Positions 48,033 through 61,400 of a DNA stretch of 64,000 nt are shown here, in pieces. The notes below the pieces were generated by a model that worked only from the letters and a program-made list of their open reading frames with translations, was not told where the DNA came from and did no database searches. Origin of the DNA: Pseudomonas chlororaphis. GTDB taxonomy: Bacteria > Pseudomonadota > Gammaproteobacteria > Pseudomonadales > Pseudomonadaceae. The stretch lies in NCBI GenBank assembly GCA_001023535.1, contig CP011020.1, forward strand, positions 1,085,001 to 1,149,000. The letters are read 5' to 3'. The position numbers and the translations under genes are program-made. Numbering within the stretch: position 1 is the first letter of the stretch; every line of letters begins with the position of its first letter.

Positions 48033-48911
48033 ATGCCTTGGCTGCAAGTACGCCTGGCCATCAGCCCGGAACAAGCCGAAACCTACGAAGACGCGTTTCT
48101 CGAAGTAGGCGCCGTATCGGTAACCTTCATGGACGCCGAAGACCAGCCGATCTTCGAGCCGGAACTCAACACCACGCCGCTGTGGTCGCACACCCACCTG
48201 CTGGCGTTGTTCGAAGGCGGCACCGAGGCGGCCAGCGTGCTGGCCCACCTCGAACTGCTGACCGGCAGCCCGTTGCCCGAGCATCACAGCGAAGTGATCG
48301 AGGACCAGGACTGGGAACGCAGCTGGATGGACAACTTCCAGCCGATGCGCTTCGGCCAGCGCCTGTGGATCGTGCCCAGCTGGCATGCCGCGCCGCAACC
48401 GGACGCCGTCAACCTGCTGCTGGACCCGGGCCTGGCGTTCGGTACCGGCACCCACCCAACCACCGCGCTGTGCCTGGAATGGCTCGACGGCCAGGACCTC
48501 AAGGGCTGCGACGTGCTCGACTTCGGCTGCGGCTCGGGGATCCTGGCCATTGCCGCGCTGCTGCTGGGCGCCCGTGAGGCGGTCGGTACCGACATCGACG
48601 TCCAGGCCCTGGAAGCGTCCCGCGACAACGCCGGGCGCAACCACATTGCCGAAGAACGGTTCCCGCTGTACCTGCCGCAAGACCTGCCGCCAGCGCAGGC
48701 CGACGTGCTGGTGGCCAATATCCTGGCCGGACCGCTGGTCTCCCTGGCGCCGCAACTGTCGAGCCTGGTCAAGCCGGGCGGACGCCTGGCACTGTCGGGC
48801 ATCCTCGCCGAACAGGGCGAAGAAGTCGCTGCCGCCTATGCCGAGGACTTCGACCTCGACCCGATCGCCAATCGCGATGGCTGGGTGCGCATCACCGGAC
48901 GTCGGCGCTAG
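48033..48911 (+). CDS. prmA: ribosomal protein L11 methyltransferase
   Basis: A 292-aa SAM methyltransferase that trimethylates L11. The N-terminal substrate-recognition domain starts [20 protein letters not shown]. The catalytic domain has [20 protein letters not shown], motif [21 protein letters not shown] (about 159-178) and the NILAGPL motif. Start ATG 48033 follows AAAGGTG. It is divergent from the DUF6543 toxin-like gene (191 bp apart) and leads into the DUF3426 gene. Confidence 0.95.
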   Translation: MPWLQVRLAISPEQAETYEDAFLEVGAVSVTFMDAEDQPIFEPELNTTPLWSHTHLLALFEGGTEAASVLAHLELLTGSPLPEHHSEVIEDQDWERSWMDNFQPMRFGQRLWIVPSWHAAPQPDAVNLLLDPGLAFGTGTHPTTALCLEWLDGQDLKGCDVLDFGCGSGILAIAALLLGAREAVGTDIDVQALEASRDNAGRNHIAEERFPLYLPQDLPPAQADVLVANILAGPLVSLAPQLSSLVKPGGRLALSGILAEQGEEVAAAYAEDFDLDPIANRDGWVRITGRRR

Positions 48912-48941
48912 AATGGCCGCCTGTATCAACCGGATTGCCGC

Positions 48942-50180
48942 ATGACTGACAGCTTCGTCACCCAGTGTCCGCATTGCCACACCAGCTTTCGCGTCAACCA
49001 TGCTCAACTGAGCGTGGCCCGCGGGGTGGTTCGCTGTGGCTCGTGCCTGCAAGTGTTCAATGCCGCTCGCCAGTTGCTCGAACAGCGGGCCGCCCGGGAA
49101 GCCGCGCCGCCCCTGGTGCCGGTCGCCAGGCCGGCCGCCGAAGCGCCGCCGCGAGCCATCAGCCAGAAACAATGGACCGCCGCCGAGCTCGACCTCGATG
49201 ACCTGGACAAGGAACTGGCGCGCCTGGAGCGGCGCGACAATCGGGCGCCGGGCACCGCCGGACGCCGTCGCGAAGACAACCTGAGCGCGCAGCGCGAACC
49301 GCTGGCCGACGAACAGGCCGACTGGTCCGACAGCCTGTACAGCGATCCGCCCGACGAGCGCGCCGAAGCCGTGCTCCTGACGCCTGCCGAGCCTTTCGAA
49401 CCCCACGAGCCGGCCCGGCCGCCGCGCACCGAACCGTCGCTGTCCCTGGCGCTGGAACCCCTGGAACCGGACGACGAACCCGTCGCCCCCCTGCGCCTGG
49501 CGCCGCACGACGAGCCCGAGGAACACCTCGAGCGCCTGTCCGCCACCGACGATCACGATCACGATCACGACGAAGAGCCGGCGCAACCGGTCCCGCTGCG
49601 CAAGTCGCGCGAACGCCAGGAGCCCGGCATACGCGCCGAAGACCTCCAGGACCTGGACGACGACCCGTTGCAACTGGACTGGCGCAAGCGCCGCTCGCCG
49701 TGGGGACGACGCCTGCTGTGGGGCTTGCTGATCCTGCTGGCCGCCGCGGCCCTGGGTGGCCAGTACATCGCCTATCACTTCGAGGAACTGGCCCGCCAGG
49801 ACCAGTACCGGCCATGGTTCCTGCAAATCTGCCCGACCCTGGGCTGCGACGTTCCGTCCAAGGTCGACATCGCCAAGATCAAGAGCAGCAACCTGGTGGT
49901 GCGCAGCCATCCGGAGTTCAGCGGCGCCCTGGTGGTGGACGCGATCATCTACAATCGCGCGCCCTTCTCCCAGCCGTTCCCGCTGCTGGAGCTGCGTTTC
50001 GCCGACCTGAACGGGCACCTGATCGCCAGTCGCCGCTTCAAGCCGGGGGAATACCTGGGCGGCGATCTCGAAGGCCGCGGCGAAATGCCGCCCCAGACAC
50101 CCATCCACATCGCGCTGGACATCCTCGACCCAGGATCCAAGGCGGTGAACTACAGCCTGAGCTTCCATTCCCCCGAGTGA
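48942..50180 (+). CDS. zinc-ribbon/DUF3426 membrane protein
   Basis: A 412-aa protein with an N-terminal zinc-ribbon (CPHCHTSFRVNHAQL and VVRCGSCLQVFNA, two CxxC pairs, residues 8-33) and a long acidic low-complexity linker (about 45-245, including DDHDHDHDEEPAQ). One TM helix follows (LLWGLLILLAAAALGGQYIA, about 250-269), then a C-terminal DUF3426 domain (about 275-412). It matches PA4851. Function unknown; placed between prmA and dusB as in other Pseudomonas. Confidence 0.85.
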   Translation: MTDSFVTQCPHCHTSFRVNHAQLSVARGVVRCGSCLQVFNAARQLLEQRAAREAAPPLVPVARPAAEAPPRAISQKQWTAAELDLDDLDKELARLERRDNRAPGTAGRRREDNLSAQREPLADEQADWSDSLYSDPPDERAEAVLLTPAEPFEPHEPARPPRTEPSLSLALEPLEPDDEPVAPLRLAPHDEPEEHLERLSATDDHDHDHDEEPAQPVPLRKSRERQEPGIRAEDLQDLDDDPLQLDWRKRRSPWGRRLLWGLLILLAAAALGGQYIAYHFEELARQDQYRPWFLQICPTLGCDVPSKVDIAKIKSSNLVVRSHPEFSGALVVDAIIYNRAPFSQPFPLLELRFADLNGHLIASRRFKPGEYLGGDLEGRGEMPPQTPIHIALDILDPGSKAVNYSLSFHSPE

Positions 50181-50366
50181 AGCCGCGCCAGGGCCGGCCG
50201 ATTGACGGCAGCTTTCTGACTCAACCGACCCAGACCAAACCGCTGGCGATAACAAAATAGCTGTTCAGATTTTATCCAATTCGATCTTTATCCAGTCATC
50301 GAGAGCGGGTATCATGCCAACCCTTTTTCGAAGTCTCATGATCCGGCCCCACTTCAGGGAAGTCCT

Positions 50367-51374
50367 ATGTCGGCGGTACGCATCGGCCCATATACATTGC
50401 AGAACGGCCTGGTTCTCGCCCCGATGGCGGGCGTCACCGACCAGCCCTTTCGTCAGCTGTGCAAGCGACTGGGTGCCGGCCTGGTGGTGTCGGAAATGGT
50501 CACCAGCGACATGAGTTTGTGGAACACCCGCAAATCGCGTCTGCGCATGATCCACGAAGGCGATCCCGAGCCCCGCTCGGTACAGATCGCCGGTGGCGAC
50601 GCTCAGATGCTGGCGGAGGCGGCCCGGGCCAACGTGGCGCTGGGCGCGCAGATCATCGACATCAACATGGGCTGCCCGGCGAAGAAGGTCTGCAACAAGG
50701 CCGCCGGTTCCGCGCTGTTGAAGGATGAAGCCCTGGTGACCGAGATCCTGCAGGCCGTTGTCGGCGCAGTCGATGTGCCGGTGACCCTGAAGATCCGTAC
50801 CGGGTGGGACCGGGACAACAAGAACGGCCTGACGGTGGCGAAGATCGCCGAACAGGCAGGTATCACGGCGCTGGCAGTGCATGGCCGCACCCGCGCCGAC
50901 CTGTACACCGGCGAAGCCGAGTACGACACCATCGCCGCGATCAAGCAGGCGGTGTCGATACCGGTCTTTGCCAATGGCGATGTCGATTCGCCCGAGAAGG
51001 CCCGGTACGTGCTGGACGCGACCGGTGCCGATGGCCTGTTGATCGGCCGGGCCGCCCAGGGGCGGCCATGGATTTTTCGTGAGATCGAACACTTCCTGCG
51101 CACCGGCGAAAAGCTCGCTGCGCCGCAATTGTCCGAGGTGGAACGTATTCTGCTAGAGCATCTGGCCGCGCTGCATGCCTTCTACGGTGAAGTCATGGGC
51201 GTCCGCATCGCTCGCAAGCATGTGGGCTGGTATCTCGCAACCCTGCCGGGCGCCAGGGAGTTTCGCGCCCGCTTCAATCGTTTGGATGGTACGCAAGCAC
51301 AATGCGCCGACGTTCAGGCTTTCTTCGCTGAGCGTTACAAGAGCCTGACAGGGGACGAAGGGGTGGCCGCATGA
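50367..51374 (+). CDS. dusB: tRNA-dihydrouridine synthase B
   Basis: A 335-aa flavin-dependent reductase that makes dihydrouridine in the tRNA D-loop. Landmarks are [20 protein letters not shown] (FMN site), [20 protein letters not shown] (catalytic Cys), [12 protein letters not shown] and [20 protein letters not shown]. The stop overlaps the fis start (ATGA), reproducing the dusB-fis operon found across gammaproteobacteria. The leader is 186 bp. Confidence 0.95.
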   Translation: MSAVRIGPYTLQNGLVLAPMAGVTDQPFRQLCKRLGAGLVVSEMVTSDMSLWNTRKSRLRMIHEGDPEPRSVQIAGGDAQMLAEAARANVALGAQIIDINMGCPAKKVCNKAAGSALLKDEALVTEILQAVVGAVDVPVTLKIRTGWDRDNKNGLTVAKIAEQAGITALAVHGRTRADLYTGEAEYDTIAAIKQAVSIPVFANGDVDSPEKARYVLDATGADGLLIGRAAQGRPWIFREIEHFLRTGEKLAAPQLSEVERILLEHLAALHAFYGEVMGVRIARKHVGWYLATLPGAREFRARFNRLDGTQAQCADVQAFFAERYKSLTGDEGVAA

Positions 51375-51691
51375 CGATGATGACCGAGACTTTAGTGAGT
51401 GGAACAACACCCGTGAGCGACAACGTGAATTTGAAACAGCACCTGAACACGCCCAGCGAAGAAGGCCAGACCCTTCGCGGAAGTGTCGAGAAGGCGCTGC
51501 ACAATTATTTCGCCCACCTTGAGGGCGCTGCCGTCACGGATGTGTATAACCTGGTGCTTTCCGAAGTCGAGGCACCGCTGCTCGAAAGCGTGATGAACTA
51601 CGTCAAGGGCAACCAGACCAAGGCCAGCGAGCTGCTCGGACTGAACCGCGGCACCCTGCGCAAGAAACTCAAGCAGTACGATCTGCTGTAA
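51371..51691 (+). CDS. fis: nucleoid protein / transcription regulator Fis
   Basis: A 106-aa DNA-binding nucleoid protein (E. coli Fis is 98 aa). The C-terminal HTH is [20 protein letters not shown] then [12 protein letters not shown]. The central dimer helices are preserved. It is translationally coupled to dusB by a four-base overlap. A hairpin-T tract terminator follows. Fis bends DNA at rRNA promoters and many other sites. Confidence 0.95.
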   Translation: MTMMTETLVSGTTPVSDNVNLKQHLNTPSEEGQTLRGSVEKALHNYFAHLEGAAVTDVYNLVLSEVEAPLLESVMNYVKGNQTKASELLGLNRGTLRKKLKQYDLL

Positions 51692-51708
51692 GCATTCAAT
51701 CAAACCAG

Positions 51709-51742
51709 AAAGGCGCCCGCGTAAAAAACGGTCGCCTTTTTT
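51709..51742 (+). terminator. rho-independent terminator after fis
   Basis: Arms AAAGGCGCCC (51709-51718) and GGTCGCCTTT (51730-51739), nine of ten pairs, followed by a short T run to 51742. Separates dusB-fis from purH. Confidence 0.75.
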
Positions 51743-51774
51743 GCTGACTTCCCTTGCTTGTGATGGAAATTGAA

Positions 51775-53382
51775 ATGACCGACCAGACCACCCGCCTGCC
51801 GATCCGCCGCGCCTTGATCAGCGTCTCCGACAAGACCGGGATCCTCGAATTCGCCCGCGAGCTGCAACAGCTGGGCGTCGAGATTCTTTCCACCGGCGGG
51901 ACCTTCAAGCTGCTGCAGGACAACGGCGTCGCCGCAGTGGAAGTCGCGGACTACACCGGTTTTGCGGAAATGATGGACGGTCGCGTCAAGACCCTGCACC
52001 CGAAAATCCACGGCGGGATCCTCGGCCGCCGCGGCATCGACGACGCCATCATGAACGAGCACGGCATCAAGCCGATCGACCTGGTGGCGGTCAACCTCTA
52101 CCCGTTCGAAGCCACCATCAACAAGCCTGGCTGCGACCTGCCGACCGCCATCGAGAACATCGACATCGGCGGCCCGACCATGGTCCGCTCGGCGGCCAAG
52201 AACCACAAGGACGTCGCCATCGTCGTCAACGCCAGCGACTACGCCAGCGTCCTGGAAAACCTCAAGGCCGGTGGCCTGACCTACGCCCAGCGTTTCGACC
52301 TGATGCTCAAGGCGTTTGAACACACCGCCGCCTACGACGGCATGATCGCCAACTACATGGGCACCGTGAACCAGGCCGCCGAAACTCTTTCGACCGAAGG
52401 TCGCAGCGAATTCCCGCGCACCTTCAACACCCAGTTCATCAAGGCCCAGGAAATGCGCTACGGCGAGAACCCGCACCAGAGCGCGGCGTTCTACGTGGAA
52501 GCCAAGCCTGCCGAAGTCGGCATCGCCACCGCGACCCAGTTGCAAGGCAAGGAACTGTCGTTCAACAACGTGGCCGACACCGACGCCGCATTGGAATGCG
52601 TGAAGAGCTTCGTCAAGCCCGCCTGCGTCATCGTCAAGCACGCCAACCCGTGCGGCGTGGCCGTGAGCCCGGACGCCGAGGGCGGCATCCGCCAGGCCTA
52701 CGAACTGGCCTACGCCACCGACACCGAGTCGGCCTTCGGCGGCATCATCGCCTTCAACCGCGAACTGGACGCCGAGACGGCCAAGGCCATCGTCGAGCGC
52801 CAGTTCGTCGAAGTGATCATCGCCCCGTCGGTGAGCGAGCAAGCACGCGCCATCGTGGCCGCCAAGGCCAACGTACGCCTGCTGGCCTGCGGCCAATGGT
52901 CGGCGGATCGCGCCCCGGCCTGGGACTACAAGCGTGTCAACGGCGGCCTGCTGGTGCAAAGCCGTGACATCGGCATGATCGGCAGCGCAGACCTGAAGGT
53001 CGTGACCCAGCGCGCGCCGAGCGAACAGGAAATCAACGACCTGATCTTCGCCTGGAAAGTGGCCAAGTACGTCAAGTCCAACGCCATCGTCTACGCCAAG
53101 AACCGCCAGACCATCGGTGTCGGCGCCGGCCAGATGAGCCGCGTGAACTCGGCCCGCATCGCCGCGATCAAGGCCGAGCACGCAGGCCTTCAGGTCCAGG
53201 GCGCGGTCATGGCCTCCGATGCATTCTTCCCGTTCCGCGACGGCATCGACAACGCGGCCAAGGTCGGTATCACCGCCGTAATCCAGCCGGGTGGCTCGAT
53301 GCGAGACAACGAAGTGATTGCGGCGGCGGATGAAGCCGGCATCGCCATGGTCTTTACTGGTATGCGCCACTTCCGTCACTAA
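51775..53382 (+). CDS. purH: bifunctional AICAR formyltransferase/IMP cyclohydrolase
   Basis: A 535-aa enzyme for the last two steps of IMP synthesis. The N-terminal IMP cyclohydrolase domain (about 1-200) has [29 protein letters not shown] and [17 protein letters not shown]. The C-terminal transformylase has the Lys-His pair in [20 protein letters not shown] and [20 protein letters not shown]. Start ATG 51775 is preferred over two in-frame starts just upstream. purD follows after 189 bp containing a structured repeat. Confidence 0.96.
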   Translation: MTDQTTRLPIRRALISVSDKTGILEFARELQQLGVEILSTGGTFKLLQDNGVAAVEVADYTGFAEMMDGRVKTLHPKIHGGILGRRGIDDAIMNEHGIKPIDLVAVNLYPFEATINKPGCDLPTAIENIDIGGPTMVRSAAKNHKDVAIVVNASDYASVLENLKAGGLTYAQRFDLMLKAFEHTAAYDGMIANYMGTVNQAAETLSTEGRSEFPRTFNTQFIKAQEMRYGENPHQSAAFYVEAKPAEVGIATATQLQGKELSFNNVADTDAALECVKSFVKPACVIVKHANPCGVAVSPDAEGGIRQAYELAYATDTESAFGGIIAFNRELDAETAKAIVERQFVEVIIAPSVSEQARAIVAAKANVRLLACGQWSADRAPAWDYKRVNGGLLVQSRDIGMIGSADLKVVTQRAPSEQEINDLIFAWKVAKYVKSNAIVYAKNRQTIGVGAGQMSRVNSARIAAIKAEHAGLQVQGAVMASDAFFPFRDGIDNAAKVGITAVIQPGGSMRDNEVIAAADEAGIAMVFTGMRHFRH

Positions 53383-53413
53383 CATGACAACGGCCGCACT
53401 GAAGCCGGCATCT

Positions 53414-53488
53414 GCTGCGTTGGAGCCGACCTCGATGATGCTCATTGCCAAAAGGCAACTCCGCTCATCGAGGCCGACTCCGCCTTGC
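53414..53488. repeat. structured hairpin repeat, copy 2
   Basis: Same order as copy 1: GCTGCGTTG, stem GGAGCCGACCTCGATGA, then ATGCTCATT (sharing its first bases with the stem), small hairpin TTGCC/GGCAA, AACTCCGCT, stem TCATCGAGGCCGACTCC, CGCCTTGC. An outer pair GAAGCCG (53401-53407)/CGGCTTC (53495-53501) extends it. It lies in the purH-purD spacer on the transcribed strand. Confidence 0.65.
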
Positions 53489-53571
53489 ATCTAACGGCTT
53501 CATTGCGACCTCCTACGGCGTGAAACGCTTTAGGCTCCAAAACAGAATCAGCTTCATCCGAGGTTTTTGAA

Positions 53572-54867
53572 ATGAATGTTTTGATCATTGGCAGCGGTGG
53601 CCGTGAACACGCCCTGGCCTGGAAAGTGGCCCAGGATCCCCGCGTGCAGAAGGTGTTCGTGGCGCCGGGCAACGCCGGCACCGCCATCGAAGCCAAGTGC
53701 GAAAACGTCGCCATCGACGTGCTGGCCCTGGAACAACTGGCCGATTTCGCCGAGAAGAACGTAGCGCTGACCATCGTCGGCCCGGAAGTGCCACTGGTCG
53801 CCGGTGTGGTCGATCTGTTCCGCGCTCGCGGCCTGGACTGCTTCGGCCCGACCGCGGGCGCCGCCCAGCTGGAAGGCTCCAAAGCGTTCACCAAGGATTT
53901 CCTGGCGCGTCACAAGATCCCGACCGCCGACTACCAGAACTTCACCGAGATCGAACCGGCCCTGGCGTACCTGCGCGAGAAAGGCGCGCCGATCGTGATC
54001 AAGGCCGATGGCCTGGCCGCCGGTAAAGGTGTGATCGTTGCCATGACCCTGGGCGAAGCCGAAGACGCCGTGCGCGACATGTTGGCCGGCAACGCCTTCG
54101 GCGACGCCGGTTCCCGCGTGGTGATCGAAGAGTTCCTCGACGGCGAGGAAGCCAGCTTCATCGTCATGGTCGACGGCAAGAACGTCTTGCCCATGGCCAC
54201 CAGCCAGGACCACAAGCGTGTCGGCGATGGCGACAGCGGCCCGAACACCGGTGGCATGGGCGCCTACTCCCCGGCCCCGGTGGTCACCGCCCAAGTGCAC
54301 CAGCGCGTCATGGACCAGGTGATCTGGCCGACCGTGCGCGGCATGGCCGAGGAAGGCAATGTCTACACAGGTTTCCTCTATGCCGGCCTGATGATCGACA
54401 AGGCTGGTAACCCAAAAGTCATCGAATTCAACTGCCGTTTCGGCGATCCTGAGACCCAACCGGTGATGTTGCGCCTGCAATCGAGCCTGGTGCTGCTGGT
54501 CGAAGCCGCGCTGGCCCAGGCGCTGGACAAGGTCGAAGCCCAGTGGGATCCACGCCCGAGCGTGGGTGTCGTGCTGGCCGCCGGCGGTTACCCGGGCGAC
54601 TACGCCAAGGGCAGCGCCATCCAGGGCCTGGACGCCGCCGCCCGGTTGGAAGGCAAGGTCTTCCACGCCGGCACGGCGCTGAAGGATGGCCAGGTGGTCA
54701 CCGCCGGCGGTCGCGTCCTGTGCGCCACCGCCATGGGCGCCAGTGTCGACGACGCTCAGCAGCAGGCTTACCGCCTGGCCGCCGAGATCGACTGGGAAGG
54801 TTGCTTCTACCGCAAGGACATTGGCTACCGTGCCATTGCCCGCGAGCGTGGCGAAAATCTGGAATAA
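53572..54867 (+). CDS. purD: phosphoribosylamine-glycine ligase
   Basis: A 431-aa ATP-grasp enzyme, second step of purine synthesis. Landmarks are MNVLIIGSGGREHALAWKVA, VGPEVPLVAGVVDLF, the ATP-grasp loop IKADGLAAGKGVIVAM, and NTGGMGAYSPAPVVT and IEFNCRFGDPETQPVMLRLQ. Length is normal. It is downstream of purH as in most Pseudomonas; a hairpin follows. Confidence 0.97.
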   Translation: MNVLIIGSGGREHALAWKVAQDPRVQKVFVAPGNAGTAIEAKCENVAIDVLALEQLADFAEKNVALTIVGPEVPLVAGVVDLFRARGLDCFGPTAGAAQLEGSKAFTKDFLARHKIPTADYQNFTEIEPALAYLREKGAPIVIKADGLAAGKGVIVAMTLGEAEDAVRDMLAGNAFGDAGSRVVIEEFLDGEEASFIVMVDGKNVLPMATSQDHKRVGDGDSGPNTGGMGAYSPAPVVTAQVHQRVMDQVIWPTVRGMAEEGNVYTGFLYAGLMIDKAGNPKVIEFNCRFGDPETQPVMLRLQSSLVLLVEAALAQALDKVEAQWDPRPSVGVVLAAGGYPGDYAKGSAIQGLDAAARLEGKVFHAGTALKDGQVVTAGGRVLCATAMGASVDDAQQQAYRLAAEIDWEGCFYRKDIGYRAIARERGENLE

Positions 54868-54878
54868 CCCGGCTATTG

Positions 54879-54911
54879 AGTCCGGCAAGGGTCTGTGGCC
54901 CTTGCCGGACT
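54879..54911 (+). terminator. hairpin after purD
   Basis: A perfect 13-bp stem AGTCCGGCAAGGG / CCCTTGCCGGACT with a 7-nt loop, starting 12 bp after the purD stop. It lacks a strong T run. It lies within the 99-bp leader of retS. Confidence 0.6.
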
Positions 54912-54966
54912 GTTCCGGCGCCGCGCATAGTTATAATCTGGCATCAACCTACGAAGGGATTTCGCC

Positions 54967-57741
<2,775 letters not shown>

Positions 57742-57802
57742 GCCGACAGACGGCAAAACGCCTGTTAGACTCGCGTCGTCTCCCTTCGCCTGAGCCTCGA
57801 CC

Positions 57803-58399
57803 ATGCTCCACGTGCTGTTCAGCGTTTACCTGAAGATGCTGGTGCTCTACAGCCCCTTCTTCGTGCTCTCGTGCTTCATCGGCCTGACGCGTGGCTATTC
57901 GCGCAAGGAACAGCGGCGCCTGGCCTGGAAGGTCGCGACCGCGACGTTGGTGTCCAGCGTGTTGCTGTACCTGTTCGGGCGAGTGATCTTCAGTGTCTTC
58001 GGCATCACCGTGGATGCCTTCCGTATCGGCGCCGGCAGCGTGCTGTTCATCTCGGCGCTGGGCATGGCCCAGGGCAAATCGGCGGTGCAGACCGACAATG
58101 TCCAGCAGGACGTGACCATCGTCCCGCTGACCATTCCATTGACCGTCGGCCCCGGCACCATCGGCGCCCTGCTGGTGATGGGCGTGAGCCAGCCACACTG
58201 GGACGACAAACTCATGGCCATCATCAGCATCGCCCTGGCCAGTTTCACCGTCGGCGTCGTGCTTTACCTGTCCAGCCGCATCGAGCGGATCCTCGGCGAC
58301 CAGGGCCTGCAAATCGTCAGCCGCCTGATGGGCTTGTTCGTTTGTGCGTTGGCCGCGCAGATTATCTTCACCGGCGTCAGGGGCTATCTGGTCCCCTGA
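57803..58399 (+). CDS. MarC-family integral membrane protein
   Basis: A 198-aa MarC (UPF0056) protein with six predicted helices. Landmarks are PFFVLSCFIGLTRGYSRKEQ, the helix AFRIGAGSVLFISALGMAQG and TIVPLTIPLTVGPGTIGALL. Despite the name, MarC proteins have no proven role in antibiotic resistance. Located 61 bp after retS; it converges on the large toxin-like gene with a 21-bp gap. Confidence 0.88.
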   Translation: MLHVLFSVYLKMLVLYSPFFVLSCFIGLTRGYSRKEQRRLAWKVATATLVSSVLLYLFGRVIFSVFGITVDAFRIGAGSVLFISALGMAQGKSAVQTDNVQQDVTIVPLTIPLTVGPGTIGALLVMGVSQPHWDDKLMAIISIALASFTVGVVLYLSSRIERILGDQGLQIVSRLMGLFVCALAAQIIFTGVRGYLVP

Positions 58400-58420
58400 C
58401 GGCCGCGCCCGCGCAAGCGA

Positions 58421-61400
58421 TCAATCCACCGGGTGAGTGGCCACCGCCTTCGAGGCGCTGGCCAGGGCCTTGAGCGTTGCACTGCCCTGGGGGTCCCGCC
58501 AGGCGAGCAATACCTGCACCAACGTCGAGACGGCATACCTTCGCGCCTCTGCGAACGCCAGTTGCAGGTTATTGCGCACGGAGGCATCGCGAGCGTTCGC
58601 GTCACGCAGGATCACGCTGTGCCCGCTGTCCGGATCAATGATCACCAGGTGTTCCTCGACCAGGCTCAGCATCAGCCTGTCCGGCTCATCCACCTCCCAG
58701 ACCAGGCTGACGGGACGCTTCGCCGGGGTATCCGGCAAATGCCAGCCGTCGAGGATGACTGACTCGAGTTTCAACCAGAGCGCCTTGGTCAACCGGCAAC
58801 CGGTCGCCCCCTGCCCCATGCGCAAGACCAGGGTAGTGACATCGTCCGGCAACAGCGGCAAAACCTCATCGACCTTCATCGCCCCCTCGACAACCAACAC
58901 CTCGGCATTGCGCTGGACATAATCGAGCGGCCCGGCGCTCGCCCGGTCGGGATAGGTCAACAACCGGCGATCCTTGTCTTCGTGCAGCAATACGTTGCGC
59001 CGCTGACGAGTGCCCAGCACGGCAAACGACTCGGGTATCGCGGCCCGCGGCACGCGGATCATCCGGCCGGTTTCAACCACCAGCCACTTCAGGCTGTCGT
59101 CAGTCTCGATCGACAACAGCGCGGCGTGGGGCTGGCCGTCCACCAATCGCCTGAGGTTTGCGGACAGCTCGCCCACCTGAGTGGCGACCCAGGCCTGGGT
59201 GACGCCGCAGATCATCGCCGGCTCCCGGTCACGCAAACGCATCACCACGCCGTCGAATGTGACACCCCGCAACCCCGTTCCCTCGACGGTGAGCCCGGCA
59301 AACTGACACGGCGCCCATTCGCGCGTTGCCACGGGCAGCGCGCCCGCCTGCAACAGCTTCGCCCCTTCGGCAAACGCGACCTCCAGGCCCTGCGGGTCGA
59401 TAAAGCTCTGGCGCTGGACTTCGCCACTGGCCACGTCGAATAACCAGGCCGCCTCGCTGTCCGGGGTCATGCCCAACAGGCGCACCTCCCGGCCCGAGCC
59501 CAGATCGGCCAGCACCAGCCGACCACCGAGGTACCAGGCGCACAACGCCGCGTCGCCGCTGGCGTTGCGCAACCCGACGATGGCCAGGCGTTCGGCCGCG
59601 TAGTGCCGGGCCAGCGGCGCCAAGGCCTGCCACCAACGCGGGTGGTCCTTGAGCCACGCATCGCTGACACCGCCCAACGTCAGTTGGCCCTGTTCCGTCA
59701 GGTTGAAGAACAGGCCCTGCGAGGTCAGCGCCACGTAGCCACTCTCGACGGCGACGACATGTTCGAGGTTTTCCGGCTGAATCCAGGCCTGCGACCGCTG
59801 CCCCGTCGCCGAGCGCTGCTGGCGGCACAGCGTCTGGTCGAGCGCGTAGTAGATGACAAACACGTCATCGTCGCCGGCCGGCGTGAGCAGGGTCATGTCG
59901 GTCATGTGCTTGATCGAGTCGTTCCAACCGCGATAGCGGTGCCCGGGGCTCGTCGAGGGACGGATGATCAACCGGTCGCTGCGGCGCACCCAGGCCATGT
60001 CGCGCCAATGGGTGCGGATTTTCCAGCACACCGACACGAACGCCGCCGGCTGCCAGTCGACATTCACGAATGCTTGGTCACCGCTGTCCGGCGCGAAGGC
60101 GTGATAGCTGCCGAGCACCTGCGACCAGTCGGCCAGCGTGTCACGGGCGCTGAGCAGCGCTTCCAGCGCGTTGTCCCGGTCGCGGATGATCGAGCTCAGC
60201 ACCAGTTGCCCGTCATGAATCACATAGACCAGCACATCGCTGGCCCGGTCCTGGCGGGTGATTTGCTGCTCCACGTGAATCACCCCCTGGGCGTCAGCCT
60301 CGATGCGGGTGATCCGCATGGCGCCGGCGGCCACGCCGGTATTGACCAGCAAACGATACCGGTGGCTGAGCAGCCCGGTCGCGGCATCGACCTGCCATAT
60401 CAGGAAGTTCTCCGGCTCGTAGAACCAGGCGTAGCCGCCTGCCACCGCGCCCAGCAACGCGTCCTCGGCCTCCAGCACATCCTCGTCGCGGATGTAGAGG
60501 AAACGGTCCTGCCCTGCGTCGTACCAGGCCGTGGTGGTGCGCGGTTCGTCGGGTTTCTCGAACGGAATCGGGTAATGGCGCACCTGCGTGTACGGCATCA
60601 CCAGGCGATGGGCGCGGGCCATGGCCTTGAGGTGCGCCTGCAACGCCTGCCGGTCCATGCCCGGCGGCACGTCCTGTTCCACCAAGGCCAGTTCACGCTC
60701 GCCCAGCACAAACTGGAACACCTGGTCGTTGCGCAGTCGCAGCAACGTCTGGTGACGACCGGCCCCGGAGAACGTGACCGATACGCCCCCCACGAACAGT
60801 TTCCCGGAAGGCTCAATGCGTACGTCGCTTTCCTCGGCCCAGACTGCCTCGAGCACCCAACTCGAGGTGCGGGCCCCTGGCGACTCGAGGGTCAGGCTCA
60901 CGCCGGGATTGAGCGCCACGGTGCACCGCTGGCCGCCCCCCTGGATCCGGTAGGTCACGGTGTCGCGCCAGGCCGGCGGGATGACCGGCACCGCCAGCGA
61001 GCGCTCGACGGCGTCGAGCAGCACGTCGATCACCGTAGGCCGGTAGGCCGGCACCGTCAGGCGATGGAGGATGTACTCGCTGGGAAACGAATAGAAGGAA
61101 AACAGGAACAGCCATTGCCCCTCAGCGTTCTTTTTCTCCAGGCGCCGCGCCACATCGAACCCGAGGTCATGGCGCAGCGTGGCGAAAGGCAGCGCCTTGT
61201 ATTCATAGCCGTAGCAAGTTTGCGGCGTGCACGGCAGGACCAGGGCTTGTCCGGCCGGCACCGTGAACGGGACGCGCTCCGGCAGTGCCAGTTCTCGGCG
61301 AATGTCGATCGCCCGCGCGTAATCGGCATCAAACGTCGGCACACCGAAATGGTCTCGCAGCGGGTACAGTTTCGGGCCGTCCAGCCTCAGTTCGCCGCTC

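Noticed and set aside
49545..49590. His/Asp run in the DUF3426 protein as a metal-sensing motif
   Set aside because: It sits in a long acidic low-complexity linker, so chance expansion is the simpler reading.
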